Below, piece after piece: positions 33,698-42,521 of a DNA stretch of 54,477 nt. A model generated the notes under the pieces. It was not told the origin of the DNA. It saw only the letters and a program-made list of their open reading frames with translations, and made no database searches. The position numbers and the translations under genes were made by a program. Source of the DNA: Longimicrobiales bacterium (lineage in GTDB: Bacteria > Gemmatimonadota > Gemmatimonadetes > Longimicrobiales > RSA9); contig DATHUY010000068.1 of assembly GCA_035461765.1 (NCBI GenBank), positions 1-54,477 of the forward strand, in the 5' to 3' direction. Each line of letters opens with the position of its first letter. The first letter of the stretch is position 1.

Positions 33698-34644
33698 TGC
33701 GCCGCGCAGCCTTCGCGACACTGGTGTTCGTGCTCGGCGCCATGACAGGGGCGGTGGATGCGGGTGCGCAGTCGCTGCGTGAACAGTGTGCTGGTGCTGC
33801 AACGGGAGGTCTCGCGTATTGCGAGTCCCTGGCCGACGCGGCAGTCACGCTCCCCGCGCGGCTCGCGATCGCGGCCACCGGTGGTAACCCCGTCGCCGGC
33901 ACCGCGAGCACGCTCGGCATGCGCGTACCCGGATCGCCACGCTGGAGCCTGGCGCTGAGGAGCACGATTGCACGCGCATCGCTTCCGCCGATCGGTGATG
34001 AACGCGCCGTTCGCCCGACGCTCTGGAGCGTCAATGCGGACGCGACGGTAGGGTTGTTCAATGGTTTCAACGTGGCACCGACGATCGGCGGATTCGGTTC
34101 GCTCGATGTGCTCGGCAGTATCGGCGTGCTCGGCGTACCGGACGGTGACGGCTTCGAGCGCTCCTCACCTCTCACGTGGGCGCTCGGTGCGCGAGTCGGG
34201 ATACTGCGCGAGTCGTTCACGGCACCGGGCGTGAGCGCATCCGCGATGTACCGTTCGCTCCCCGACATCGAGTTCGGTGAGCCCGTGCCCGGCCCGTATT
34301 TCGAGAATGCCGGACAGAGTGTTCTCTCACTGCGCGGCACGGTCGGCAAGCGGATCCTGGGGCTGGGTCTGACGGCCGGCGTCGGCTACGACCGGACGGA
34401 CAGCGATGTGCGCGCCCGGTTCGACGAGCCGGGACCCATCTTTCCCAACCCCGTCGACATCGCGGAGCGGGATCTCACGTTCGGTCGCACATCGTTCTTC
34501 GGGAACGTGTCCTATACCATTCTGATTCTCAACATGGCGGCGGAGCTTGGCTGGCAGGAAAGCGGCACGAGCCCGGGCGCTGCGCATGACGACACGGGGA
34601 AGGGAGGCCTGTTCGGCGGCGTCGCCGTCCGGCTGGCCATTTGA
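33697..34644 (+). CDS. Secreted protein, putative outer-membrane beta-barrel, unknown function
   Basis: A 315-residue protein with a clear Sec signal peptide (MRRAAFATLVFVLGAMTGAV, cleavage near AGAQ about residue 25). The mature part is rich in alternating hydrophobic/Gly segments such as LWSVNADATVGLFNGF, GALGARVG-type strands and VLSLRGTVGKRILGLGLTAG. It ends LFGGVAVRLAI, with aromatic/hydrophobic residues typical of outer-membrane strands. Two Cys near the mature N-terminus (QCAGAATGGLAYCESL) could form a disulfide. No family recognised. GTG 33694 is an alternative start. Its place between purM and ribD looks incidental. Confidence 0.65.
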   Translation: MRRAAFATLVFVLGAMTGAVDAGAQSLREQCAGAATGGLAYCESLADAAVTLPARLAIAATGGNPVAGTASTLGMRVPGSPRWSLALRSTIARASLPPIGDERAVRPTLWSVNADATVGLFNGFNVAPTIGGFGSLDVLGSIGVLGVPDGDGFERSSPLTWALGARVGILRESFTAPGVSASAMYRSLPDIEFGEPVPGPYFENAGQSVLSLRGTVGKRILGLGLTAGVGYDRTDSDVRARFDEPGPIFPNPVDIAERDLTFGRTSFFGNVSYTILILNMAAELGWQESGTSPGAAHDDTGKGGLFGGVAVRLAI

Positions 34645-35738
34645 ACGTGATCACTGAAGACCTCGCGACGCACATGCGTCGCGCGCTGGAGCTGGCACGA
34701 CGCGGCTGGGGCCGTGTCCACCCGAATCCCATGGTGGGCGCCGTCGTGGTGCGTGATGGCCGGATCGTGGGCGAGGGATTTCATGAGGAGTACGGCGGCC
34801 CCCATGCGGAAGTAGTCGCGCTGCGGGCCGCCGGCGAGGCGGCTCGAGGCGCGACGCTTTACGTCAACCTCGAGCCGTGCGCGCATCACGGCAAAACGCC
34901 GCCCTGCGTGGACGCGATCATCGACGCCGGCGTCGCACGCGTCGTGTATGCCACGGCGGATCCGAACACGCGTGCCCGGGGTGGGGCGGAGCGACTCAGG
35001 GACGCCGGCATCGAGGTGATCGGTGATGTGGAGCGCGGCGAGGCACGCGCCATGAACGCGCAGTTCTTCCACCTCCACGAGACGGGCTCGCCGTACGTCG
35101 CGCTCAAGCTGGCGATGTCGCTCGACGCGGGTATCGCGAAGGCGCCCGGCGTACAGACCGCGCTGACGGGCCCGGCCGCGCTCGCGGCCATGCACCGACT
35201 CCGCAGCGGATATGACGCCATCCTGGTCGGGATCGGTACCGTCCTGTGCGACGACCCGCTCCTCACCGTGCGTGACGCACCCGTCAGGAAGCCGCCCGCC
35301 CGCATCATCGCCGACACCCATGCACGCCTGCCGCTCGAGTCCAGACTCGTGCAGACCGCGGCCGCTGCGCCCGTCTGGGTCCTCGCCGCTGAGGATGCGC
35401 CGCAGGATCGGGTCGAAGCCCTGAGCAGGGCCGGTGTACGCGTGCTGCGCGTGCCGCGCCAGCGGGAGCACATCGACATGCAGAGCGCGATTGCGACACT
35501 CGGCGAGGAAGGCATCCAGTCCGTGTTCTGCGAGGGTGGAGCAGCCCTGGCCGGCACGCTGCTCGAAATCGGCGTCGTGCACCGCATGTACATTTTCCTC
35601 GCCCCGCTCTTTCTCGGGCCGGGCGCAGTGCCGGCATTCGGCCTGACGCACCCGGAGCAGGACCGGTGGCGCTGCACGTCGACGGAGTGGCACGGGTCGG
35701 ACGTTCTGGTGACGATGGACCTGTCGCAGGACGCCTGA
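34641..35738 (+). CDS. ribD: Bifunctional riboflavin deaminase/reductase RibD
   Basis: A 365-residue two-domain enzyme for steps two and three of riboflavin synthesis from GTP. The N-terminal deaminase has the zinc site HAE (55-57) and PCAHHGKTPPC (C80, C89). The C-terminal NADPH-dependent reductase starts near residue 150 (YVALKLAMSLDAGIA) and has FCEGGAALAGTLL. The start is uncertain: TTG 34641 gives a TTGA overlap with the upstream gene, and GTG 34647 and an ATG at about 34674 are alternatives. None has a Shine-Dalgarno sequence. No FMN riboswitch precedes the operon. Confidence 0.95.
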   Translation: MNVITEDLATHMRRALELARRGWGRVHPNPMVGAVVVRDGRIVGEGFHEEYGGPHAEVVALRAAGEAARGATLYVNLEPCAHHGKTPPCVDAIIDAGVARVVYATADPNTRARGGAERLRDAGIEVIGDVERGEARAMNAQFFHLHETGSPYVALKLAMSLDAGIAKAPGVQTALTGPAALAAMHRLRSGYDAILVGIGTVLCDDPLLTVRDAPVRKPPARIIADTHARLPLESRLVQTAAAAPVWVLAAEDAPQDRVEALSRAGVRVLRVPRQREHIDMQSAIATLGEEGIQSVFCEGGAALAGTLLEIGVVHRMYIFLAPLFLGPGAVPAFGLTHPEQDRWRCTSTEWHGSDVLVTMDLSQDA

Positions 35739-36364
35739 TGTTTACGGGCATCGTGACCGCTGTGGGTGTCGTGCGCAGCGTCGACAAGCTGGTCCAGGCG
35801 CGTCGGCTCGAGATCGGCGCGCCGGCCGGCTACCTCGATGGCGTCGCCGAAGGCGATTCGATTGCGGTGGACGGCGTGTGTCAGACGGTGGTGGCGCGCT
35901 CTTCGGACAGCTTCACCGTCGAGGCGATCGGCACGACGCTCTCACGCACCACGCTGGGCGACATGGACCCCGGCCGGCGGGTGAATCTGGAACTGGCACT
36001 GTCGTTCGGCGAGCGGCTGGGCGGTCACCTGGTGCAGGGGCACGTGGATGGAACGGGTCGGGTGCTGGCCATCGACCGGCAGGATGAATATGTGCTGCTT
36101 GACGTCTCGCTGCCGGAGGATGTGGCGGAGGTGACGGTTCTGCACGGGTCGATTACGATCGACGGTGTGAGTCTCACCGTGAATGCGCTACCCGGGCCCC
36201 GGCAGGCACAGGTGGCGCTGATCCCTTATACTTGGGACAATACGAACCTGAGTCGTCTGGTCGTGGGCGCTGCGGTAAATCTGGAGGGCGACATGCTCGG
36301 CCGGTTCGTGGTGCACCATCTGAAGGTCCGATCCGGCGATGTCAGTGGCGCCACGCCGGACTGA
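35738..36364 (+). CDS. ribE: Riboflavin synthase alpha subunit
   Basis: A 208-residue enzyme made of two similar lumazine-binding barrels: [12 protein letters not shown] at the N-terminus and [16 protein letters not shown] at the start of the second half. Each repeat carries a substrate motif ([12 protein letters not shown] and [12 protein letters not shown]). It dismutates two 6,7-dimethyl-8-ribityllumazines into riboflavin. The ATG at 35738 overlaps the ribD stop by one base. Confidence 0.96.
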   Translation: MFTGIVTAVGVVRSVDKLVQARRLEIGAPAGYLDGVAEGDSIAVDGVCQTVVARSSDSFTVEAIGTTLSRTTLGDMDPGRRVNLELALSFGERLGGHLVQGHVDGTGRVLAIDRQDEYVLLDVSLPEDVAEVTVLHGSITIDGVSLTVNALPGPRQAQVALIPYTWDNTNLSRLVVGAAVNLEGDMLGRFVVHHLKVRSGDVSGATPD

Positions 36365-36374
36365 AGGAGTCGAG

Positions 36375-37604
36375 ATGTTCGACCGCGTAGAAGACGCGAT
36401 AGAGGATATCCGACAGGGCAGGATCGTGATTGTCGCGGATGATGAGGACCGCGAGAATGAGGGCGATCTGGTCTGTGCGGCTTCGTGCATCACGCCCGAG
36501 CTCGTGAACTTCATGGCGACGCACGGCCGCGGCCTGATCTGCGTCGCATTGACGGAAGACCGCGCGGAGGCGCTCGACCTGACGCCGATGACGAAGTGGA
36601 ACCGTGAGTTCATGGGCACGGCGTTCACGGTGTCCGTAGATGGCGATCCGCGTTTTGGCGTGACCACGGGCATCAGCGCGTGGGATCGGGCGAAAACGAT
36701 CGAGCTGCTCATCGATCCGCAGACCCGTCCGTCGGATCTGCGCCGGCCGGGGCACGTGTTCCCGCTCCGCGCAGTGGGCGGCGGAGTGCTCCGGCGTGTC
36801 GGCCAGACGGAGGCGTCGGTCGATCTGGCGCGGCTCGCCGGGCTGCCGCCGGCCGGGGTCATATGCGAGATCCTGAACGCCGATGGGACGATGGCGCGGC
36901 GGCCGGAGCTCGAACAGTTCGCGCGCGAGCACAGGATTCGCTTCATCACGGTGGCACAGATCGTCGCATACCGACTCCAGCACGAGCGGCTGGTGCAGCG
37001 GGTGGCGGAAGCGCGCCTGCCGACGCCGTACGGTGAGTTCCGCGTGATCGCGTTCGAGAACCAGGTCGATCAGCGCGAGCACGTCGCGGTCGTGAAAGGC
37101 GAGATCGAGGGCAGAAGCGACGTCCTGGTGAGGATGCACTCCGAGTGTCTGACCGGGGACATCTTCCACTCCCTGCGCTGTGACTGCGGTGAGCAGCTGC
37201 ATGCCGCGCTGCGCCGCCTGGAGGAGGAGGGTGCCGGCGCGGTGGTGTACCTGCGGCAGGAGGGTCGCGGCATCGGGCTGGCCAACAAGATCCGCGCATA
37301 CATGCTTCAGGACGAGGGCCAGGACACCGTCGAGGCGAACGAATCGCTCGGCTTCAAGCCCGACCTGCGCGATTACGGTATCGGGGCGCAGATCCTGCTC
37401 GACCTCGGACTGACCTCGATCCGCTTGTTGACGAACAACCCGCGCAAGGTCGTGGGGCTGGAAGGATACGGGCTGACCATCACGGGCAGGGAGCCGCTGC
37501 AGGTCGCGCCCGGCACCTACAACCGGCTGTACCTGGACACGAAGCGGGAGAAGATGGGGCATCTGCTCGGAAATGGTTCCGCACCGCGCGACGAGGATTC
37601 ATGA
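36375..37604 (+). CDS. ribBA: Bifunctional DHBP synthase / GTP cyclohydrolase II
   Basis: A 409-residue fusion. Residues 1-205 or so are 3,4-dihydroxy-2-butanone-4-phosphate synthase ([36 protein letters not shown] in part, [15 protein letters not shown]). The rest is GTP cyclohydrolase II with the zinc Cys cluster in [20 protein letters not shown] and the catalytic region [15 protein letters not shown]. It makes both precursors of lumazine. The start ATG 36375 has AAGGAG five bases upstream, so the in-frame ATG at 36339 is rejected. Confidence 0.96.
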   Translation: MFDRVEDAIEDIRQGRIVIVADDEDRENEGDLVCAASCITPELVNFMATHGRGLICVALTEDRAEALDLTPMTKWNREFMGTAFTVSVDGDPRFGVTTGISAWDRAKTIELLIDPQTRPSDLRRPGHVFPLRAVGGGVLRRVGQTEASVDLARLAGLPPAGVICEILNADGTMARRPELEQFAREHRIRFITVAQIVAYRLQHERLVQRVAEARLPTPYGEFRVIAFENQVDQREHVAVVKGEIEGRSDVLVRMHSECLTGDIFHSLRCDCGEQLHAALRRLEEEGAGAVVYLRQEGRGIGLANKIRAYMLQDEGQDTVEANESLGFKPDLRDYGIGAQILLDLGLTSIRLLTNNPRKVVGLEGYGLTITGREPLQVAPGTYNRLYLDTKREKMGHLLGNGSAPRDEDS

Positions 37605-37619
37605 AAAGGGCCGCATACA

Positions 37620-38099
37620 ATGGGTGAGTTCAGCGGGCGCGCGCGTGTGCACGGCGATCGGATCGGCATCGCGGTGAGCCGCTTCAATGATCTCATCACG
37701 GAGCGTCTGATGGCGGGGGCGCGGTCGTGCCTGATCGACCACGGCGCCGCCGAGCAGGACATCGATGTCGCGTGGGTGCCGGGCGCCTGGGAACTGCCGC
37801 TCGGTGCGCAGCTGCTCATAGAGAAGCGCGGCTGCGCGGGCGTCATTGCGCTCGGCTGCGTGATCCGCGGTGACACGCCGCATTTCGATTTCGTCGCGGG
37901 TGCGGCCGCGACGGGGCTGGCGAACGTGGGTGCGACGACCGGCGTACCGGTGGCCTTCGGCGTGCTGACGACCGATACCATGGAGCAGGCGCTGGCACGG
38001 GCCGGTGGCAAGGCAGGCAACAAGGGGTGGGAATCCGCGCTCGCGGTGCTGGAACAGCTCGACCTGATCCGCGAGATGGGGTCGACGGATGGCGCGTAA
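37620..38099 (+). CDS. ribH: 6,7-dimethyl-8-ribityllumazine synthase
   Basis: A 159-residue enzyme that forms hollow icosahedral or pentameric particles in known cases. Signatures are IGIAVSRFNDLITERLMAGA, VPGAWELPLGAQLL, IALGCVIRGDTPHFDFVAG and VAFGVLTTDTMEQALARAGG. The usual PGxxE(I/L)P motif is complete. It overlaps nusB by 11 bases, the common ribH-nusB arrangement. Confidence 0.96.
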   Translation: MGEFSGRARVHGDRIGIAVSRFNDLITERLMAGARSCLIDHGAAEQDIDVAWVPGAWELPLGAQLLIEKRGCAGVIALGCVIRGDTPHFDFVAGAAATGLANVGATTGVPVAFGVLTTDTMEQALARAGGKAGNKGWESALAVLEQLDLIREMGSTDGA

Positions 38100-38529
38100 G
38101 CGTTCGCGCGCACGCGGCTGGGCGCTGCAGGTGCTCTATGCCTGGGAGGTGCGCGGTGAGCGCGACCGCCTGCCGGACCTGCTGAGTGAGTTCATCAGCC
38201 GACGGAATATCGGTGCGGAGGCCCAGGAGTACCTCGAGACGCTCATCACGACGCTCGACATGTACCTCGAGCCCGTCGATGCGGCGATCACCGCGTCGCT
38301 GCTGAACTGGCGGCTGGAACGCCTGTCGATCATCGACCGCAACATCCTGCGGCTGGCCGGCGCGGAAATGCTGCACCTGGCCATTCCTCCGCGCGTGGTG
38401 ATCCAGGAAGCGATCCAGCTCGCGGAGAAGTACGGCACGAACGAAAGCCCACGCTTCATCAATGGCGTGCTGGACGCACTGATGCGCCGCATGGAGATGG
38501 ATACCAGCCGAACCGGAGGCGGAAGCTGA
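38089..38529 (+). CDS. nusB: Transcription antitermination protein NusB
   Basis: A 146-residue all-helical protein that with NusE (S10) binds boxA RNA and supports rRNA antitermination. Family features are RSRARGWALQVLYAWE at the N-terminus, the central LERLSIIDRNILRLAGAEML and the C-terminal VVIQEAIQLAEKYGTNESPRFINGVLDAL, quoted in pieces. Near its end it contains the GGAGG (38515-38519) that probably serves the next gene. Confidence 0.95.
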   Translation: MARKRSRARGWALQVLYAWEVRGERDRLPDLLSEFISRRNIGAEAQEYLETLITTLDMYLEPVDAAITASLLNWRLERLSIIDRNILRLAGAEMLHLAIPPRVVIQEAIQLAEKYGTNESPRFINGVLDALMRRMEMDTSRTGGGS

Positions 38530-39638
38530 AACTGCTGGTGGTCAACTGGCAGGACCGGCACAATCCGCACAGCGGCGGCGCCGAGATTCATCTCCATGAA
38601 GTATTCGGGCGGCTGGCCGCCCGCGGCCACGAGGTGACGCTCCTGGTGTCTTCGTGGCAGGGCGCTGCGGCCCGCACAGTGGTCGACGGCATGGACGTGC
38701 ATCGTACCGGCGGGCGTCATACATTCCCGATCATGGCCCCCGTGTATCACCGCCGGCACCTCGCGCAGCGGAGCTTCGACATCGTGATCGAGGATCTGAA
38801 CAAGGTGCCGGTCCTCGCGCCGCGCTGGCGGCGCACACCGGCAGTGCTCCTCGTCCATCACCTGTTCGGCGCGACTGCGTTCGAGGAAGCCGCCTTTCCG
38901 GTCGCGGCCGCTACCTGGCTCATGGAGCAGCCCCTCGCGCGTCTGTACCGCGGCCTCCCCGTACAGGCGGTTTCCGAGAGCACTGCGCAGGACCTGGTCC
39001 GGCGCGGCTTCGAGCGCAGCCGTATCGAGGTGATCGAGAACGGTGTGGACCTGCACTACTATTCGACGTCCCCGGAGACGACCCGCTTTGCGGAGCCGAC
39101 GGTGCTGTATCTGGGACGCCTGAAGCGCTACAAGCGCGTGGATCTGATCGTGCGCGCCATTGCGCGCCTGCGTGCCGACGGTGTGGAGGCCCGGCTGATC
39201 ATCGCCGGTCAGGGAGACGCCCGGCGGGATCTGGAACGGCTCACCGCGGAGCTGGATCTCACGGACCGCATCCGATTCGCCGGATTCGTGAGCGAAGACG
39301 AGAAGCGGGAGTTGTTCCGCCGCACCTGGGTGCACGCATTGACATCTCCGAAGGAGGGCTGGGGTATAAGCAACGTGGAGGCCGCGGCATGCGGTACAGC
39401 GACCGTGGCCAGCGACTCGCCGGGCCTGCGCGATTCGGTGCGCGACGGTGTAACCGGCTTTCTGGCCCCCCACGGAGACGTGGACGCGCTCGCCGGACGG
39501 CTCGCCCGGATTCTGCGCGATCCCGCGCTGCGCGACGAGCTGGGCGCGCAGGCCCGGGCCTTTGCGGAGCAGTTCTCGTGGGACCGTACTGCCGACAGGA
39601 CGGAGACACATCTGAGCCGGGTTCTGGTGGACGGCTGA
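38526..39638 (+). CDS. GT4-family glycosyltransferase, apparently starting at CTG
   Basis: A 370-residue GT-B glycosyltransferase. It has GGAEIHLHEVFGRLA at the N-terminus, IENGVDLHYY, TVLYLGRLKRYKRVDLIVRA and the nucleotide-sugar EX7E motif in SPKEGWGISNVEAAACGT. The first canonical codon, GTG 38538, would remove the first beta strand (KLLVVNW) and lies 18 bases from the nearest ribosome binding site. CTG 38526 overlaps the nusB stop as CTGA, restores the strand, and is six bases after GGAGG. The sugar substrate and acceptor are unknown; surface polysaccharide or glycolipid synthesis is likely. Confidence 0.88.
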   Translation: MKLLVVNWQDRHNPHSGGAEIHLHEVFGRLAARGHEVTLLVSSWQGAAARTVVDGMDVHRTGGRHTFPIMAPVYHRRHLAQRSFDIVIEDLNKVPVLAPRWRRTPAVLLVHHLFGATAFEEAAFPVAAATWLMEQPLARLYRGLPVQAVSESTAQDLVRRGFERSRIEVIENGVDLHYYSTSPETTRFAEPTVLYLGRLKRYKRVDLIVRAIARLRADGVEARLIIAGQGDARRDLERLTAELDLTDRIRFAGFVSEDEKRELFRRTWVHALTSPKEGWGISNVEAAACGTATVASDSPGLRDSVRDGVTGFLAPHGDVDALAGRLARILRDPALRDELGAQARAFAEQFSWDRTADRTETHLSRVLVDG

Positions 39639-39671
39639 GTGTCTCCCGTATTTCCGTAGCAGGAGGAAGTC

Positions 39672-40007
39672 ATGGAGATCAGGATCAACGCTCGTCATGG
39701 CAAGCTGCCCGAGTCGCTTCGCAATCAGGCGGAGCAGCGCTTCATGCGCCTGGAGCGGCTCGGCCGCCGGCTCACGGCCGGCTCACTCGTGATCGACGGC
39801 ACCGCGCGGCTGCATCGCGCGGAAGCGCGCGTGCTGGCGGCGGGCGGTCCGCCGCTCATCGGCCACGCCGAGGGCCCCACCCTGCGAGCGGCGATCGACG
39901 GTGCACTGCACCGATTGGAGCGACAGCTGAAGCGGCGCGCCGAGCGGCGGGTCGCTCGACGCACACGCGGCCCCTCCCTCGTCGAATCGGACGACGTGAC
40001 TCCGTGA
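39672..40007 (+). CDS. hpf: Ribosome hibernation promoting factor, short form (HPF/RaiA family)
   Basis: A 111-residue sigma-54 modulation/S30EA-type protein: MEIRINARHGKLPESLRNQAEQRF (in part), RLERLGRRL and a C-terminal basic helix LHRLERQLKRRAERRVARR. Such proteins bind the 30S decoding centre in stationary phase. It lacks the long C-terminal dimerisation domain of long HPF. AGGAGGAA lies just before the ATG. It overlaps hprK by four bases (GTGA), the common hpf-hprK association. Confidence 0.87.
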   Translation: MEIRINARHGKLPESLRNQAEQRFMRLERLGRRLTAGSLVIDGTARLHRAEARVLAAGGPPLIGHAEGPTLRAAIDGALHRLERQLKRRAERRVARRTRGPSLVESDDVTP

Positions 40008-40963
40008 CCAGACTGGCGGTCGAAGAGCTCTATCGCACGAAGGAGCGGACGCTGGAGCTGGAGCTGCTTACTCCCGGCTGCACACTGGAACGGGAGATCG
40101 AGTCGCCGATGCTGTCCAGCCCGGGCCTGGTCCTCGCCGGCTTCCGCGACCGCTTCCTGCGTGGCCGCTTGCAGGTCCTGGGCGAGACGGAAATACGGTG
40201 GCTCGACTCGCTCGAGGAGGCGCGCCTCCGCGACACGCTGAATTCGTTCCTCTCGCTGCAGATGCCGGCGCTCTTCGTGACGAAGAGCCTCGATGTGCCG
40301 GACGTGCTGCTGCAGCTGGCGCGCGAACACGACATTCCGGTGCTGCGGTCGTCACTCAAGACTGGTGACTTCTACCGACGGGTTCAGCCGTACCTGGAAG
40401 AACGCTTTGCACCGCACACGACGGCGCACGGCTCTCTTGCGGACGTATACGGCGTGGGCGTCATGTTCATCGGCCGCAGCGGCATCGGCAAGAGCGAGTG
40501 CGTGCTCGACCTGGTGGAGCGCGGCCATCGCCTGGTGGCGGACGATCTGGTGCTGATCACGAGGCGCGGCAACGACGTCCTCATAGGTCGCGGCCACGAG
40601 CAGCAGCAGCATCACATGGAGATTCGCGGTGTCGGTATCGTCGACATCAAGGCACTGTTCGGCATTCGCTCCATACGGCAGCAGAAGCGGGTCGAGGTAG
40701 TCGTCCGGCTGGTCGACTGGGATGACACGGCGCAGTACGACCGCACGGGGCTGGAGACGGAGGAAACAGAGATCCTGGGTGTGCAGCTGCCGCGGATCAC
40801 CATTCCGCTGAACGCCGGCAAGAACATCACCGTGATCTCGGAAGTCGTCGCAATGAACCACCTGTTGAAGTACTCGGGCGTGCATTCGGCTCGCATGTTC
40901 AATCAGCGGCTGATGGATACCATGCAGCCGGTTCGTGCGTACCTGGAGGAAGACTATGAGTGA
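40004..40963 (+). CDS. hprK: HPr kinase/phosphorylase
   Basis: A 319-residue bifunctional enzyme that phosphorylates or dephosphorylates HPr on a serine. An N-terminal domain (about 1-130) is followed by the kinase domain with Walker A GRSGIGKSE (157-165), LVADDLVLI, MEIRGVGIVDIKALFGI and the family signature LPRITIPLNAGKNITVI. The start is GTG 40004, overlapping hpf. HPr with the matching serine is encoded 2.3 kb downstream, so the kinase and its substrate are in one cluster. It overlaps the EIIA gene by eight bases. Confidence 0.95.
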   Translation: MTRLAVEELYRTKERTLELELLTPGCTLEREIESPMLSSPGLVLAGFRDRFLRGRLQVLGETEIRWLDSLEEARLRDTLNSFLSLQMPALFVTKSLDVPDVLLQLAREHDIPVLRSSLKTGDFYRRVQPYLEERFAPHTTAHGSLADVYGVGVMFIGRSGIGKSECVLDLVERGHRLVADDLVLITRRGNDVLIGRGHEQQQHHMEIRGVGIVDIKALFGIRSIRQQKRVEVVVRLVDWDDTAQYDRTGLETEETEILGVQLPRITIPLNAGKNITVISEVVAMNHLLKYSGVHSARMFNQRLMDTMQPVRAYLEEDYE

Positions 40964-41384
40964 GACAGTGCCCCTGCGCGCCGTGCTCCTGGGCCATGGC
41001 GGCATGGCCGAGGGCATTGTCGATGCGGTACGCAGCATCACCGGCTGCCCACCGGATGCCATCACGCCCGTCAGTAATCGCGGCATGTCGCCGGACGCAC
41101 TGTCCGATGCCGTGACACGCGTACTCGGCAGGGGGCCAGGCATCATCTTCACCGACCTGCAGAGCGGCAGCTGCGGTTTCGCGGCGCGGCGGCTGGCGCA
41201 GAACAATGCAGATATCGTCGTGATCTCCGGTGTGAACCTGCCGCTGCTGATCGACTTCGCCATGAACCGCACGCGGCCGCTCGAGGAGCTCGTGCCTCGC
41301 CTGCTCACGAAGGGACGTGCGGCCATGTGCTGCGCACCTGCTCATCTGGAAGACCATGCCGATCGTGCTGCATCGAATCGATGA
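40956..41384 (+). CDS. PTS mannose-family EIIA component
   Basis: A 142-residue EIIA(Man)-type domain. The phospho-His is H14 in LLGHGGMAEGIVDA, and FTDLQSGSCGFAARRLA and VISGVNLPLLIDF match the family core. It accepts phosphate from HPr and passes it to EIIB. The ATG at 40956 follows GGAGG-A by about six bases inside the end of hprK. It overlaps the EIIB gene by 29 bases. In some bacteria a lone EIIA(Man) is regulatory only, but here the full transporter follows. Confidence 0.93.
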   Translation: MSETVPLRAVLLGHGGMAEGIVDAVRSITGCPPDAITPVSNRGMSPDALSDAVTRVLGRGPGIIFTDLQSGSCGFAARRLAQNNADIVVISGVNLPLLIDFAMNRTRPLEELVPRLLTKGRAAMCCAPAHLEDHADRAASNR

Positions 41385-41850
41385 GCGCCTGATCCACGGC
41401 CAGGTGGTGGTCGGGTGGGGTGGGCAGCTGCATCCCGACCGGATCGTGGTCGTCGACGACGACCTGGCCGCGTCCGAGTGGGAGCAGGAGCTCTACTGTC
41501 TGGGTCTCCCGCCGGAGATCACCGCGGAGTTCGCGAGCGTCAGCGGCGCCCGTGCGCGCGTCCCTGAGTGGCGCATCAGCCACGAGCGCATCATTGTGCT
41601 CACACGTGATGCGGCCACCATGGCCGCGCTCGGTCGCGACGGGCTGCTGAGTGGCGAGGAGATCAATGTGGGCGGGATTCATCATTCACCCGGCCGCCGC
41701 CAGGCCCTCCCCTACGTATTCCTCTCGCCACCGGAAGAGGCCGCGCTGCGCGACCTCGCGGCGAGCGGAGCGGAGGTGACCGCACGGGACCTGCCGTCCA
41801 CACGGCCGGTGGCGCTCGAGCAGCTGATGCAGGACGGAACGGTTCATTGA
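41356..41850 (+). CDS. PTS mannose-family EIIB component
   Basis: A 164-residue EIIB(Man/Sor)-type protein. MPIVLHRIDERLIHGQVVVGW carries the phosphorylatable His H14 (quoted as IDERLIHGQV). DRIVVVDDDLAAS and INVGGIHHSPGRRQAL are conserved family segments. It receives phosphate from EIIA and transfers it to the sugar during transport. It overlaps EIIA by 29 bases and EIIC by four (TTGA). Confidence 0.94.
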   Translation: MPIVLHRIDERLIHGQVVVGWGGQLHPDRIVVVDDDLAASEWEQELYCLGLPPEITAEFASVSGARARVPEWRISHERIIVLTRDAATMAALGRDGLLSGEEINVGGIHHSPGRRQALPYVFLSPPEEAALRDLAASGAEVTARDLPSTRPVALEQLMQDGTVH

Positions 41851-42521
41851 CGTGGCTGGCACTCATCGGACTGGGCGGCATTGTCGCGCTCGATGCCACT
41901 TCGTTCGGGCAGCTGATGCTGTCGCGCCCCTTCGTCGCCGCGGCCCTGGCCGGCGCGCTCGTCGGCCAGCCGCTCGAGGGAGCCCTGGTCGGGGCGCTGC
42001 TCGAGGCGTTCTCGCTCGGCATCCTACCCGTCGGAGCATCCCGCTACCCCGACACGGGTACGGCCGCTGTGGCCGCCGTCGGGACTCTGGGACTGTCGGA
42101 GGTCGTGGCCAGCGCACCGACGCTTCTGCTCGTCGTGGTCTATGGGCTCGTCTGGCAGCGGATCTCCGGCTTCAGCGTGATCGGAGGACGCTACCTGAAC
42201 GAGCGTCTCGTGCTCGCGGGGCATACCGATACGAGGGCGCGGATGGATCGGCTGATCGAGCACCGGCATCTGGAGTCGATGCTCATCGACATGGCGCGCG
42301 GTATCGTGATCACGACCGTGGCACTCCTGATCGGCTCACGGCTGCTGCCGTTCGCGCTCGCGAACTGGGGGCTGCCGCACATCGCAGCCACTCTCACCGT
42401 TTCCGTGGCGGCCGTCGCAGTGCTTGCCGGGACTGCTCCGCTGTTCGCCGAATCGCCGCGCGCACGGGTGTTCCTGCTGCTCGGACTCGGTTTCGGAACC
42501 CTGCTGCTGCTCGCCCAGTGA
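41847..42521 (+). CDS. PTS mannose-family EIIC component (permease)
   Basis: A 224-residue membrane protein with about six hydrophobic spans. GGIVALDATSFGQLMLSRP (in part), GALVGQPLEGALVGALLEAFSLGILPVGAS (in part) and YPDTGTAAVAA match EIIC(Man) proteins. It is somewhat shorter than the usual 250-270 residues. It forms the sugar channel with EIID. The start is TTG 41847, overlapping the EIIB stop, with no good Shine-Dalgarno sequence, implying coupled translation. Confidence 0.9.
   Translation: MTWLALIGLGGIVALDATSFGQLMLSRPFVAAALAGALVGQPLEGALVGALLEAFSLGILPVGASRYPDTGTAAVAAVGTLGLSEVVASAPTLLLVVVYGLVWQRISGFSVIGGRYLNERLVLAGHTDTRARMDRLIEHRHLESMLIDMARGIVITTVALLIGSRLLPFALANWGLPHIAATLTVSVAAVAVLAGTAPLFAESPRARVFLLLGLGFGTLLLLAQ

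Noticed and set aside
34500-34660. FMN riboswitch expected before ribD
   Set aside because: ribD starts within the stop of the preceding gene, and none of the conserved FMN aptamer blocks is present there.
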